DNA of 64,000 nt, taken from the NCBI GenBank assembly GCA_016648135.1, contig JADDOH010002266.1:25700-89699 (forward strand), in the 5' to 3' direction. A program made the position numbers and the translations under genes. The stretch comes from Agrypnia vestita. Taxonomy: Eukaryota; Arthropoda; Insecta; Trichoptera; Phryganeidae. Below the pieces are notes generated by a model. It was not told the DNA's origin. It worked only from the letters and a program-made list of their open reading frames with translations, and searched no databases. Positions 20,651 through 33,013 of the stretch are shown here, in pieces; within the stretch, counting starts at the first letter, position 1, and each line of letters starts with the position of its first letter.

Positions 20651-21555
20651 CAATTTTGTAAATCAAAGCATATGGAACGACGTTTATAAATAAAATAATC
20701 CTTAATATCATTTAAAAACCATGGCAACGTGTTTCCTTGATGGGATAATCCCTTCAAAGAAGGGCTTTTACAGAGATATTTCAATATATTCTAAAGATAT
20801 TCAAAATATTTTATATTTGGGATTGCTACAGGTTTTTTAAGGATATATTTTATTATTTATTCCATTACCAAATAAATAATAATATTGTCTTGTATGTTTA
20901 ATTAATAATGCCCTAACCTTTGTCAAATGCAACGAACTGTTTCATCTGAAGTCATCAGCCGCGGTAGATGCCACCAGACGAGTTCATTTTGAGAAATATA
21001 TATATTTTGGAATATCCTTTTAAAAAAAAAAAATAGTTTAAACTTTGTGTGTTAGTGATAGAAACTCAAAATGATGTGTTGTATTGAAAATATAGTTGAT
21101 GGACTGTTTCCGGGTTCCAGTAAATTAAATAAAATTAGTGTCTACTTAAAATTAAATTGTAAGAAAATCTGGCTGATACACAAAGGTATTAAAAATATTG
21201 ATATATCAGACCTTTACGCGGATCGTAATTTTCTGATAAAAGAATCGACAAATTTTAGAACCAAAAATTGTACAATCTACTAATAATTACTGGTGCCTAA
21301 TGTATTTTGATTGTAAATATAAAAAATGGTTTATGCCGCCGATCGATTAAAAAATAAAAGATAACACTTTTTACAAAAGTAATTAGCATGGAAAGAAAAA
21401 TAAGAATGCTTAAACAAGAACATTTGTCAAATAACGGTAAGGCCGAAGAACAGAAACAGATGGAGAAAGCTACATCGACGAAAACAGTGTTCTTAAGTAC
21501 GTACATTGTAAAGTCGAACCACACCATACTTAACAAAACCAAACATGAGCGTTTT
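20651..21555. other. AT-rich noncoding sequence
   Basis: The ORFs at 21071-21283 (plus) and 21297-21542 (minus) show no family resemblance, and nothing around them suggests a promoter or splicing. I do not call them genes. Confidence 0.4.
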
Positions 21556-21557
21556 GC

Positions 21558-21650
21558 TTAGGAAAGTATATAGAACGGAGGAGAACGAAGGGACTGCTAC
21601 CTATTCAGGAAACACTTCGTGCAAGGTTGCAACTTGCTACAGTTTATAGT
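21558..21650 (+). repeat. Copy of the repeat at 15485
   Basis: GGAAAGTATATAGAACGGAGG, AACGAAGGGACTGCTACCTATTCAG and CACTTCGTGCAAGGTTGCAA match 15487-15570 closely. It lacks the hammerhead-like hairpin that follows the other copy. Confidence 0.6.
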
Positions 21651-21949
21651 TTAGAGAATGTGAACCACAGAACCAAATTTGCTGAATATTAAAATATATT
21701 TTATCCTAAGACAACTTAGTGGTAACAACGGGTATGATCTTAATGTTATCTGGGAAATACAATGAATTATTCCTGCATTATTCGGTTTTACAATTTAAAA
21801 TAAATTAAATTTTAGTTTTTTTTTTATTTATATTTAATTAAAACTTTTCGCCTGATATTTCATGATGTTTTTCATATCTTGAAGTCTGCCACTTACGTTT
21901 TTCCTTTCGCGCTAATTTCTAGTCATATTTGGAATTATTTTTAATTTTT

Positions 21950-22170
21950 ACTCCCTTTATATAACTCGTGGCGTCTGCTTGCTTGCGTCAACAAAAATTT
22001 TGGATCGATTTTTGACCCTTTTCCCGTAATCCAATCGAGCTGAAACTTGGCAAGCAGACTCGTGGCGACGATCAAGAAGATCTGTCAAATTTTCGTTAAA
22101 AAAAAAAATAATTATAGTACGATTTCGGATTTTTAGAAATTTTATTGGTTTTTCAAATTGGAATCAATAG
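21950..22170 (+). repeat. Dispersed repeat (family 4), copy 1
   Basis: CTCCCTTTATATAACTCGTGG, CGTCTGCTTGCTTGCG, TTTTGACCCTTTTCCCG and CGAGCTGAAACTTGGCAAGC are shared with 22600-22800. The small minus-strand ORF at 22164-22424 is unrelated chance coding. Confidence 0.6.
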
Positions 22171-22564
22171 AAAAGTTTGATTACTAGCATAGCGGCCCGA
22201 TAACGTCGCGGAATATTTTCTAAATTTGAATTACTCCGTCGGTATAATAGGTACATCACTACGAATTTCGAAAATTTACAAAACAATTGGTTCACAGATG
22301 ACAGCAAAATTGGGTTTTTTGGGAAAAAATCAAATAATAATTTATTTCTTTTAGATTTCCGCTTAGTTTTGAAGAATTCTACATTACTCAAATCTGATTC
22401 TGACATTTGACGCTGGAAATTCATAAGTTACGATATTGATGATAATTGAATCTATCAAAATCTTGACATCTCAAAACATCTGACATTGTAGAAATATATT
22501 AAATTTCTGTAAGTTTTGTGTTATGTTATATGTTTTAATTCGTCTTTAATTATTGTTATATTTT

Positions 22565-22930
22565 ACAAAGAATGGGAGTATAGTAAAAACTTGGTTTTTA
22601 TGGGTTACTTTTTTATTCCCTTTCTTTTAACTCGTAGCGTCTGCCTGTCTGCCGAAAAAACTTTGCATCGATTTTTAATCCTTTTCCCTTGATCAGAATC
22701 GAGCTGAAACTTTGCAGGCAGCCTCTTGGCGACGATAAAAATGACCTAACAAATTTTCGTCTAAAAAAATGTAATAATTATAGTATAATTTTGGATTTTT
22801 CGAAATTTTAACGATTTATATATTGTTTAATTTTCGAGCCCAACGCGTGGAGTAGGCGCAAAACCCGTTTTAATAAGAAAGGGAGTATAATAAAAACTTG
22901 GTTTTTATGGGTTAGTTTTTTATAGCGTAT
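22565..22930 (+). repeat. Dispersed repeat (family 4), copy 2 with 40-bp terminal direct repeats
   Basis: GGGAGTATAGTAAAAACTTG.. GGTTACTTTTTTAT at 22573 recurs at 22888 with two changes, bracketing a second family-4 core (CGTAGCGTCTGCCTGTCTGCC, AATCGAGCTGAAACTTTGCAGG). The arrangement suggests tandem copies sharing one end, or a short element with direct termini. Confidence 0.55.
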
Positions 22931-23289
22931 ATATATATAATTTATTAATTTCAAACTAAAAAACTTTGGGAAAAGTACACTGACTGTTTTTATTGTTCAA
23001 TAAAGACATTATAAACAATCGATGTGGTTTATACAAAGTTTGCTAGTTTTTTAAAATTAATAATATTCTCAATTCTTCGAGTTCCATTATTCCGTTTATA
23101 CTGTTCTTTCGTCATATGATTTTAGCAAAAATATTATTTTGCAGCAGTGTAATGAGTGAAATATGGGTAAAGTAAAACACAGTAACGTCAATATATGTAA
23201 TACAGTAACGTCGTATATTACTAATATAAAAACAACAACGATTTCGGAAACGTACGAAGCAGAGAGACGTTCAGATAATTTTTAAATAT
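22931..23289. other. AT-rich noncoding sequence
   Basis: Nothing recognised. Confidence 0.4.
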
Positions 23290-23425
23290 TAGCCTATTTT
23301 TATGTCGTAAGCCCTGGGCCTTCATGTAAAAAGACTTCCATACATGTTTCTCATATAAATAGTTTCGTTTTGTAAGGCTTCGATAATTCATCTTAAAAAT
23401 ACATTTTTAATATTCAATACATCTG
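23290..23425 (+). repeat. Dispersed repeat (family 1) partial copy
   Basis: GTAAGCCCTGGGCCTTCATG, AAAAGACTTCCATACATGTTTC and AAATAGTTTCGTTTTGTAAGG match the 3' half of family 1. The 5' half is absent or unrecognisable. Confidence 0.55.
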
Positions 23426-24480
23426 ACAATATCTTAAATCACTCAGTTTACTCAAAATTCACCAACTTTATTGTAGAACAGTGATTAATTCTTATAACAA
23501 CGACACATCACTCTACCATACGGCAAAACACCATAAAATTATTAGAATTATATCAAAAATAATATACAACTTCCAAATATGAAGACTACATTTGGACAAA
23601 GACATTTGTTTTACCTAGCACCCAAACTCTACAAAGATTCTAATACAGAGTTAATACTATCACCCAGTTTTAAAAAAAAAAAGATGAACGGCTGAGAATC
23701 GATGAGGAAGAATTTATTTATTTATTTATTTAAAAATCCTTGTTTACAAATAAGATACTTAATACTAATTTAACAATAAAACATAAGATAAAACATAAGA
23801 TAAATTACACATTTTTTTGTTTTGTTTAATTTGCGGATTATGCCACTCTACTAGGCTACGCCTGTCCCAGAGTGGCGTTATAGCACACAATTATAATATT
23901 TTTTCGAGTTCGTCAGTAGTATTTATTTTCATAAGGTAGTTATTATGTATCTATAGAGTATCAAGTGGAATGTTAGTGAAAGTTGAGTTAGTCATAAGTC
24001 CAAGTGTAAATATGTGTAGAATAATTGTTTAATGTAAAAAGGGTTAAAGTTTTGTTTAAGATTATTTTTTTATTTTCCTTAATTAATTAATTAATTTATA
24101 TAGGTATATATTTTTATTTAAAGACATTATTACGCAATTACAGTAAGTAAATTTTCAGTTGCTGTTCTACCTTCAGTACTTGCGTATGTAATAGTGTGAC
24201 TTGAAAGCAAATGATATCTTTCAGTGTGAATTATTTGTCTCTTATCCGTCAATACAAATAGGTTTCTATTTCACTAATTAATGTAAATCAGGTTTCTAAT
24301 TTAGCTAATTTGCCGTATATTTATTATACTGTTTACTTGTTTATTTACCGTTTCATTTATTTTTTTGTTTGTCAATACTTCGTTTCTATTTTATTAATTT
24401 ATGTACGTCTGGTTTCCAATTTAGCTCATTTTTCGTATATTTTTATACTGTTTTTTTTGTACTGTTTATATAACTCTAAT
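23426..24480. other. AT-rich sequence; LINE-tail-like repeat near 23705-23900
   Basis: TTTATTTATTTATTTAAAAATCC.. ACAAATAAGATAC.. GCCACTCTACTAGGCTACGCC has the look of an inverted LINE or SINE 3' end with a simple tail. The family is not identified. The remainder is AT-rich and the ORF at 24310-24507 is low-complexity. Confidence 0.35.
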
Positions 24481-24900
24481 ATTTCACAATTCATCACCCG
24501 ATTATGAACTCTTAATTATCGCTGCGTAACACTTTATTTATCACTTGTTAGAATATTCAATTCTCGCATACAGAAGTTGCATTTATTTATTTAGCCACTT
24601 AGGTACTTCGCTCGATTATTTCGTTTAACATTTGTCGCTCCGATAATCTCACGACTGGCCGTCTCACGACGATCCGGCCGACGCGGCGTCCAGTGGCTAA
24701 TATCGCACCAATATAAATGTCAAAATAAACTCAATCTGCGCAGCTGTCGGTCCCGCTTTATATACGCAATACGTTGGTCTTGCGAATTCTCGAGAAGATT
24801 GATTTTCTTGTTTTTATTTTTTATTTTATTGTTTTAACGATTTTTGTTGTTGTCATCGACACATTACGAGGGGTTCTCTTCGTAGTTGCTTTTACCATCA
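24481..24900 (+). promoter_or_regulatory. GC-rich, TATA-containing LTR-like fragment (uncertain)
   Basis: GCTTTATATACGCAAT near 24755, preceded by a GC-rich run of CGATCCGGCCGACGCGGCG, resembles the promoter half of the family-A LTRs (AACACTTTATT.. TTAGAATATTC.. ATTTCG). Clear ends and a target duplication are lacking. It may be a diverged LTR remnant or a single-copy promoter-like island. Confidence 0.3.
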
Positions 24901-25729
24901 CCTTACCACAGTATAGTAAAGTATACAGTATGTTGTCTCGGCAGTGTCCTTGAAATAAATACCTACGGCCGCTTGGTATTTAAACTTGGTTAAACACGCA
25001 CCAGGGCTGCTCATTGACTGACTCTTTAGGGTTTGGGGTGCCATAAATTGACGTAAATGTATGCGCGGGAGCTTCTCACACTGCTTGCGTCCGTACGTTA
25101 CTGCAGCCCTGCGGCGACCGCGCATACCGAAGTATACCGAGATTTAGAAGGGCGTCGTTTCGGCTGTTTGTATGAAGACATAATACTGTATGTTTATTAT
25201 ACTGTGACCTTACACTGTAAATAATTTTCCAGGAAAAAAACGATAAAACAATTAAAGATATTTCAGAAATAATAAAAACTGGGTAGACTTATCAAAATAT
25301 AATTATAGCTAACACTAGCTTATTGTTGTTCTGAGTAATGGGATTTAGTGGAATATTCATTAATATAACGGATATATTGCAGGAAAATTTGTATTATATT
25401 ATTGACACATCAAAACATTGGTTCTGATAGTAAACAAAGCTGTTTAATTATTAAATTCAATCAGGCTTTGCTTACCAATAACAGTGAATACAATCTATAA
25501 AACAAATCAGACGAATTAATTCAAAAGACATTAAGAAAATAAATTAACATAAAAAAATTACATATAATAGTACCCGGGACTTTTCAATACGGAGAATTTC
25601 GTTATGTTAATTACTTGAATTATGAAAAATTTGAGACATTTCTATTCAGTCTTTCGTGAATAGTGGAGTTTGCATTTTAAAATATTGCACTTTTTAATAT
25701 ACTGATATACGTGTATATTATATACACAG

Positions 25730-26449
25730 TGTACAGTAGCCGGCAAACATCTTGAAATTTTTCGGCGTAGTGGGGGGAAGTGTGCGCATGTACCATTCCA
25801 CCAACGAGACCCAAATTTTGTCTTCTGCGCATTCCCCCACTACGCCAAAAAATTTCAAGAAGTTTGCCGGCAACTGTAATAGTGTGTTTATAGCTATATC
25901 CTTACCGTAGTTGGTTGGCGACGCGCGCCAATATGCGACTGATTTTCAGGGAGAGCGCACGCTAATTTGTTTATTGAAAAATAAAAAACTAGAAACCACG
26001 AGAATCTTCGTAAAAACTAGAAAAATCGAGAAAGTACAAAGTATCAGCATTCGTCAAGTGGTAGTAGTTGTTGTTGTTGCATTTAAAAGCGAAAACAAAG
26101 AGAAGTCGGCTGCAGGCCGATGGCCAAGGTGGCCAGCCGTGCGATAATTCAGACGAATAATCTAGCAAAGTAGCGAAATAATCCGGAGCGATTGATAAGT
26201 GCGAAAATCGGATGGAATGTTATGGTGAATGTTGAATAAAGTGGCCCAGTAATAATTACCATATTTGTTTATTTACTATTATTATTTGCTAGTTATAAAT
26301 TACGAAATACGGTAATTTAAAGAAGAGAATTAAGTTTAATCGTGTTAAGTGACTTTGAACATTAAATAATTAATAAATCAGTAATTAATAAATCGCTAAT
26401 TAATTTCCAGCATTTTCATTCATTCCTCCCGCAGCCACGACACATGACA
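25730..26449 (-). mobile_element. Solo LTR (family A) interrupted by a MITE
   Basis: Minus-strand sense start TGTCATGTGTCGTGGCTGC (26449) and end ..CACTATTACA (25730) match family A. Without the nested MITE the LTR is about 575 bp, the same as its relatives. Flanks ACAG (25726-25729) and ACAC (26450-26453) may be the 4-bp target duplication with one change. The GTTGTTGTTG run near 26065 and the ORF 25911-26147 lie inside the LTR and are not genes. Confidence 0.65.
25734..25876. mobile_element. Mariner/Tc1-type MITE
   Basis: A 143-bp element with about 46-bp terminal inverted repeats beginning CAGTAGCCGGCAAAC on one side and CAGTTGCCGGCAAAC on the other. It is flanked by TA at 25732-25733 and 25877-25878, the Tc1/mariner target duplication. 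It carries no transposase and inserted four bases from the end of a solo LTR. Confidence 0.85.
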
Positions 26450-27489
26450 ACACATTTGTGAATTTCCATATCATTTGAAAGCAAGGTCTAATATCATTGA
26501 TATAATTATTAAACAGCAATGGATCAAGATGGGTTCTGATTCTGCGACCAGAGCAATCTTCGAGTAGTTGTGGATTGCAGTCAAGCGATTTTGGGTTTCG
26601 TATTCCATCACCATAAAATTACCATAACCCTCAATGCAACACGCAGAATTTAGGTCTTACATAAAAATAACATAATGTTTAACGAGATTCAGTTTATTTT
26701 CGAAACTGAAAAAATCTGAAATAGAGCTCTATGAAGTTCATGACATTGTACATTTTATTAACCTATGATATCTCTCTGAGTAAGGCAATTTTAAAAAGAA
26801 AAGCAAAGAAATAGAAAAATTAAGGCAATAAACTATTCGGGGTTTATTCTGCGATACTTCAATAATGGTGTTCCGACAATTACGTGCAACATGAAAGTAA
26901 ATGAGGACATTAATTCTCATGTATTTCATGTTAGGGTGTTTCACAAAACTGAAAAGTTAATAATACAACGTTTTGTGAGTACATATAACAGACACATTTA
27001 AAAAAACTAAGATTTTTATCTCTTTAATATACAAATCAATAATTTAGCACAATGAGCATGAATATTGATAAAATCCATTATCTTTATGAAATTTGACGTT
27101 TCTCAACCAAATTTTTATCCTTTATTGAAGTTCTATTGTTGCAGATAAACGTTTTCATGGATTATGTTTAAGAAAGATTTTTTTATTGTTTTCATTTTCT
27201 GCAGCGCGCATTGGCCTTGTACGCAGTTGCCTGTCGGTATGTAGTTGTCTTGCGCGCAATTGTCGGGGTGCCCGAAAAATAATATTATTGAAAGTTTTTA
27301 TACTAAAATGTAAATTTATACCAAATTGTCAAGTTTACGGCAAGTCTTCGTAGTTTTGAGGCATTGTGCGATATTTTATATATATATATATATATATACA
27401 AGCCGTAAATCCGTGAAAACTTGGGGAACATGATAAATGTATTATTAATTTATACATAATTAAAAAAAAAAAAGCTATCAAACGTCCAG
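26450..27489. other. AT-rich noncoding sequence with (TA)n at 27371-27399
   Basis: No coding, RNA or larger repeat is recognised apart from the TA microsatellite. The minus-strand ORF 26738-26944 is unsupported. Confidence 0.4.
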
Positions 27490-27720
27490 CATAAAAGGTT
27501 CGCGTCTAAGCTAATCCTTGCTGTTACAATGTGTAGAATATTTTAGTATACTTTTGACGGATAATGGAGAAGCGGTGGTGGCTACACCATTTATTTGTCG
27601 CGTTGCCGTTCGCGCGTTCGAGATTCAAATCTTTCTCCAGCCGTGTAATTTAATTTTTAGCCGTGAATTACAGTAGGTTACAGAGTTACGGGACATGCAG
27701 ACAACTAAATTATTATACTT
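27490..27720 (+). repeat. Dispersed repeat (family 3) copy
   Basis: AAAGGTTCGCGTCTAAGCTAATCC, GCGGTGGTGGCTACACC, CCGTGAATTACAGTAGG, TACGGGACATGCAGACAAC and AAATTATTATACTTAG follow the order of 3041-3310. The GACA run is reduced to a few units. Confidence 0.6.
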
Positions 27721-29264
27721 AGATTCCTTTTTATTTTTCAAACGCTGCCCGATATAGACATTCAAAATATTTTTTTGAGGTGACTGACGCTTTCGCCATT
27801 TTTGAGTTTTAAAAACTCGTATAAGCCTTTTTTCGCAATCGGATTATTTGTAATAATTAATGTATTGCGACCGCGGAACACCGGACGCACCGCATTTTGT
27901 GTGCGGCCGTCAGCTTGGTCCTAAAGCCGGTTTATATTGTAGCCGCATGTTTATATCGTGTTATGGCCGCAATATCTGTGTAAATACTACGAATGGATGC
28001 ATGTGTTCGTATTATGGTTTGCTCGCGTGATTGTGCCGGCCTTGTTAAATTTTAAAGACACGTTTGTTAAATTAATATCACGGGTTTCAAATTATGGAAC
28101 ACTGAATGGATTAAAATAATCCTTATGTTTTTTTACACATGGATATGATCCTGCAATAGGATTTGAAACGTCGACCGATGAGGTTGGATACACATGGTAG
28201 AAAATCTGGAAGATAAGTATGGCGACCATATAAGGGAATGAAAATGAGAAGGAAATAACTAGTTTCAATACTTTAGGCAGGTTAAGTGCACAATGTGTGA
28301 AATATATATTTAATTTATGGTGGCTGTAAGAGGCAAATGAAAATGCTAAAACGATTTAAAGTTTAATTTATTATTTAACAAAAGAAAATCACTGGACATA
28401 ACTTTAATCGAAGTAACGTTCTTAATTTTATAGTCACTAAATGTTTCCAGAATATTTCACATACTTTTAATTGCACTATTTCTTGATTCACACTAATCAA
28501 CGCTGTTTATACTGCTTAGATCACTTTTAGTAAACTCCGTTCAATATTCGCACGTAGAAAGTCTTCTCGCCCCGGTAGGAACATTGTCTATACACTGTCG
28601 CTGGAATATACGTTTTCCACACTGCGCTCCTCTGTTGAGTTGAGAAGAGATGCTATATAATTTTAAGAATCATGCAGAAATACAAATAACCTTCATTAAT
28701 TATATAGTATCTCTTTTCAATACATTTAATTTAAATGTGAATTGTTGAATGTAAAATATTTAGATTGAATATGCTTTCATAAGGCGAATCGCGTCTTAGA
28801 AAATTAAAAAGGTAGAACTTAAAAAACAAGCGTTTTTATTTGTGTATTATGGAGTTCTATAAACTTACATCTGAATCAATAAAAATGTATATATTTGTCT
28901 TTTGAATGTGTGTAATGTACGACCATTACATATATCAACTGAACTTATAATGATCCTGATCTATGTTTAAGAAAAGTAAATGCATTAGATCTGTATATTA
29001 TACAAACAAACAAACCTACGAGTGTAACTTACGGCATGTGCGTGTTGTTCTATGAAATAAATAACAAAATCTGATTATATGTTATAATTAGTTGGTAATC
29101 ACGTAGGTATTGCACTGAAATGGCGCATAACTTTGAAAAGAAAACGTAATAATATCTCGGCACATTATTTGTTGGGCTTGGCAGGTTCGTGCTTACACAA
29201 ATGATTCCACTTTCGACCCGTACACGTATTTTTTCAAGAAATGTGATACGTGATAATCATCCGT
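27721..29264. other. Noncoding; GC-richer islands near 27860-28060 and 28540-28640
   Basis: 27860-28060 (CCGCGGAACACCGGACGCACC.. GTGTGCGGCCGTC) is single-copy within the window and GC-richer, with no exon signal. 28540-28660 ends with GATGCTATATAATTTT and looks promoter-like, possibly another LTR remnant. The rest is AT-rich. Confidence 0.35.
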
Positions 29265-29915
29265 ATTCTGAAAATAACAATATCTGGATCTTTGAGATCT
29301 TTATCCCAACACTTAATAGACGATAATAAAAATTAAAAATGTCCAGAGCGGATTTTGTAATTCTACGGCTCAAATACACTGTATTAAAAGATGATGTAAG
29401 AAGGATTGTTTCTTACAAACGTATTAATTTCTTCATCCACAGCGTCCAGATGAAATATCATGGCTAAACTTGTCATGACCGTGTTACCGCTTATTCAAAT
29501 CTTCCCATCTTGACATTTGACAGATAACAATTTACATCTTTCTCCCTCACTCTATATCTATCTCATGTAGAAACTTACAGAAACAAACACCGATGTAAAG
29601 CTATGTCTCGTTTATTTTTAATTTTTATTATCGTCTATTAAGTGTTGGGATAAAGATCTTAAAGATCCATACATATCTGTCAAAAAATGTCGAGATGGGA
29701 AGATTTGAATACGCGGTAACGCCGAACGCGGTTATGACAAGTTTAGCCATGATATTTCATCTGGACGCTGTGGATGAAGAAATTAATACGTTTTAATACA
29801 GTGTATCGTCTCCGTACATACAGTAAATCCGCTCTGGACATTTTTAATTTTTATTATCGTCTATTAAGTGTTGGGATAAAGATCTTAAAGATCCAGACAT
29901 TGTTATTTTCAGAAT
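29265..29915. mobile_element. Foldback element with about 250-bp inverted arms
   Basis: The left arm 29265-29525 (from ATTCTGAAAATAACAATATC) is inverted at 29675-29915 with several substitutions and a roughly 20-bp indel. The 150-bp middle contains a third copy of the arm's outer segment (TTTTTATTATCGTCTATTAAG.. GATAAAGATCTTAAAGATCC) at about 29612-29672. No transposase ORF; the track ORF at 29774-30049 runs through the arm and flank. No obvious target duplication is visible. Confidence 0.75.
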
Positions 29916-30684
29916 CGGGCCGATTATGTGATACAACTCTGTTACTATTTCTAACTAACTTGATGAAACATAGAAGCGCAAAAGATAGACGAGAAATAAA
30001 CTCATCTACCACATCCAGGTCCTTCTTCCAGTATTTTTATTTTATTTAATTTCAAAATTAAATTTTTAACATATAAACCATTGTCCAATTAGTGGACTGG
30101 GCTTCATCATCTCCAACGGATAGACTCAGACCGACCAACTACACATGCGCACCTCATCTCTCATCACTCCTTGCACATAGCCCCTATCCTCACCACATAC
30201 ACACACACTCCGATCAACCGCAATCCCAGCCACCTCACTCCACTTCCTATTTTTCTAATTTCTATTATTTTTTTTTATAATTTGCTCTCGGCCTTTCTGG
30301 ATTATTTGGTATTTTTGAATTCTTGCTAATATTAAAAAATATTCCTTTCTATCTGTTCTCTGTTTATTTTTCCAAGTTTTCTTTTCTGCTTGTACCACTT
30401 ATTTACTAAATTTTATTAATCGCTTTTTATTATTATTATACTTTTCTGTTTTGCTTTGATTTTAATGTTTTACTATCTGTTACATGTCAGTTCCTAAAGA
30501 ATAAGTATTAAGAATAAGGAAAAAAAGGAAAAAATAGAAGAATAAATGAAGAAGAAATGTCAATTCCTAAAGAAAAAGGATGTAAAACTGCTGTGCAGTT
30601 TGGCATATAATGGTCAAAAATAAATAAACAAATTCTGAAAAAAAATATTTATAAAAAAAAGAAGAAAAAAAAGTTTTTATACTA
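29916..30684. other. AT-rich noncoding sequence
   Basis: A C-rich patch near 30090-30240 (CACACACAC, CCACCTCACTCC) gives the ORF 30092-30280, which is low-complexity. No gene is supported. Confidence 0.4.
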
Positions 30685-30765
30685 AAAAGAAGTTACGGAC
30701 GTTACACGAAGTTTCGATGGACAGACGGATGGACGGACAGATGGACGGACAACGAAATTATTGCA
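30685..30765 (+). repeat. Dispersed repeat (family 3) 3' end
   Basis: AGTTACGGACGTTACACGAAG, then GGACAGACGGATGGACGGAC.. ending AACGAAATTATTGC: the degenerate (GACA/GACG)n tail of family 3. Confidence 0.6.
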
Positions 30766-30869
30766 ATTGGGATGCGATGTTATGCAATGCTATCTCTGTA
30801 TTGTGTCGTTATAATAAATTGTACTGTTGAGATTTCTAAAACAAAAAAAAAAAAGATAAATTATAAAAT

Positions 30870-31040
30870 TCTCACAGAGACGAAGCTATTTGTATCATAA
30901 ACGTGCATGGAAATCTTTTAAAGGATGGCCCAGGGCCTACGACCATTGTGAGCTGGCTTAAATGATCACTCTATGTTACAATTAATTTATTTATTTATCA
31001 CTCTATCAGAAATCCAGTATATGTGTTCTCCGAAAATATG
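30870..31040 (-). repeat. Dispersed repeat (family 1) copy
   Basis: TCTCACAGAGACGAAGCTATTTG, AACGTGCATGGAAATC, GGATGGCCCAGGGCCTACGACC and TGAGCTGGCTTAAATGATCAC are the reverse complement of the family-1 order. Confidence 0.6.
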
Positions 31041-31640
31041 AAGAAAAAATATTGTTTATTTTTAAATTTGTCATATGTTCGTTAACTGGTGGTATATTCT
31101 GATTAGCAATTCTAATTTGACATAAGAGTGAATGAGAAAGCATGAATATTTTATGTTAATCATGATTATCGGTACAATTTTTGGTTATGACACTCCGAGA
31201 ATGTGTTGTGACCGACACACACATTAGTGTGCGTTAGCTATATCTGTGCGAGAAAAACAAAGTTATATAATTTGCTTCACGACAGACTTAATGTAATAAC
31301 ACACTTAACGTCAGTGACACATTGTATTGGTTATGAAAACCGCACGCGGTATACGGTTTTTCTTTTTAATGTAAAAATATATTTACCCATTGGTAATAAT
31401 TATAATTAAACCATTTTCAAAAATTAAGCAGCAAAAGTAGGAAAAAGAAATAAATGTAATGTAAAATAAAATGTAAGGAAAAAAAGGTCCCTAAAATTTT
31501 GAAAATCAAGCATTTAACACATAAATGTAACTAACGACCGTAATAATAACCCTAACTCTTTAATTGAAAATCAAGTTAAAAATATAATTTAGTAATGGAG
31601 TTTAGACTTTAGACTATTATATTTTGGTCTTATAATATGT
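31041..31640. other. AT-rich noncoding sequence
   Basis: No recognised feature. The ORF 31227-31409 lacks support. Confidence 0.4.
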
Positions 31641-33013
31641 CCGAGATACTCAAGCTTTCTAATCTTGATAGTCTCTAGCAAGTCCGAGATACTCAAGCTT
31701 TCTAATCTTGATAGTCCGCAGCAAGTTCGAGATACTCAAGCTTTCTAATCTTGATAGTCCGCAGCAAGTCCGAGATACTCAAGCTTTCTAATCTTGACAG
31801 CCCGCAGCAAGTCCGAGATACTCAAGCTTTCTAATCTTGATAGTCCGCAGCAAGTCCGAGATACTCAAGCTTTCTAATCTTGATAGTCCGCAGCAAGTCC
31901 GAGATACTCAAGCTTTCTAATCTTGACAGCCCGCAGCAAGTCCGAGATACTCAAGCTTTCTAATCTTGACAGCCCGCAGCAAGTCCGAGATACTCAAGCT
32001 TTCTAATCTTGATAGTCCGCAGCAAGTCCGAGATACTCAAGCTTTCTAATCTTGACAGCCCGCAGCAAGTCCGAGATACTGAAGCTTTCTAATCTTGATA
32101 GTCCGCAGCAAGTCCGGAATACTCAAGCTTTCTAATCTTGATAGTCCGCAGCAAGTCCGAGATACTCAAGCTTTCTAATCTTGACAGCCCGCAGCAAGTC
32201 CGAGATACTGAAGCTTTCTAATCTTGACAGCCCGCAGCAAGTCCGAGATACTCAAGCTTTCTAATCTTGATAGTCCGCAGCAAGTCCGAGATACTCAAGC
32301 TTTCTAATCTTGATAGTCCGCAGCAAGTCCGAGATACTCAAGCTTTCTAATCTTGACAGCCCGCAGCAAGTCCGAGATACTCAAGCTTTCTAATCTTGAC
32401 AGCCCGCAGCAAGTCCGAGATACTCAAGCTTTCTAATCTTGATAGTCCGCAGCAAGTCCGAGATACTCAAGCTTTCTAATCTTGACAGCCCGCAGCAAGT
32501 CCGAGATACTCAAGCTTTCTAATCTTGACAGCCCGCAGCAAGTCCGAGATACTCAAGCTTTCTAATCTTGACAGCCCGCAGCAAGTCCGAGATACTCAAG
32601 CTTTCTAATCTTGATAGTCCGCAGCAAGTCCGAGATACTCAAGCTTTCTAATCTTGATAGTCCGCAGCAAGTCCGAGATACTCAAGCTTTCTAATCTTGA
32701 TAGTCCGCAGCAAGTTCGAGATACTCAAGCTTTGTAATCTTGATAGTCCGCAGCAAGTCCGAGATACTGAAGCTTTCTAATCTTGATAGTCCGCAGCAAG
32801 TCCGAGATACTCAAGCTTTCTAATCTTGATAGTTCGCAGCAAGTTCGAGATACTCAAGCTTTCTAATCTTGATAGTCCGCAGCAAGTTCGAGATACTCAA
32901 GCTTTCTAATCTTGATAGTCCGCAGCAAGTTCGAGATACTCAAGCTTTCTAATCTTGATTGTCCGCAGCAAGTTCGAGATACTCAAGCTTTCTAGTATTG
33001 ATAGTCCGCAGCA
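31641..33013. repeat. 43-bp satellite array, about 32 units
   Basis: Head-to-tail copies of a 43-bp unit, containing GAGATACTCAAGCTTTCTAA followed by TCTTGATAGTCCGCAGCAAG. Two main variants alternate irregularly: ..GATAGTCC.. (type A) and ..GACAGCCC.. (type B). Minor changes are GTTCGAG for GTCCGAG (mostly near both ends) and CTGAAG for CTCAAG. The first and last units are the most diverged. Each unit holds TCAAG/CTTGA, a weak hairpin. There is no coding, and no spacer-like unique sequence between units. Confidence 0.95.

Noticed and set aside
24898..25125. 75-codon minus-strand ORF in a GC-richer patch
   Set aside because: No family resemblance and no supporting signals; it ends in sequence similar to other repeat flanks.
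31641..33013. Regular 43-bp repeats as a CRISPR array
   Set aside because: There are no unique spacers; the whole 43 bp repeats head to tail, and the context is eukaryotic.
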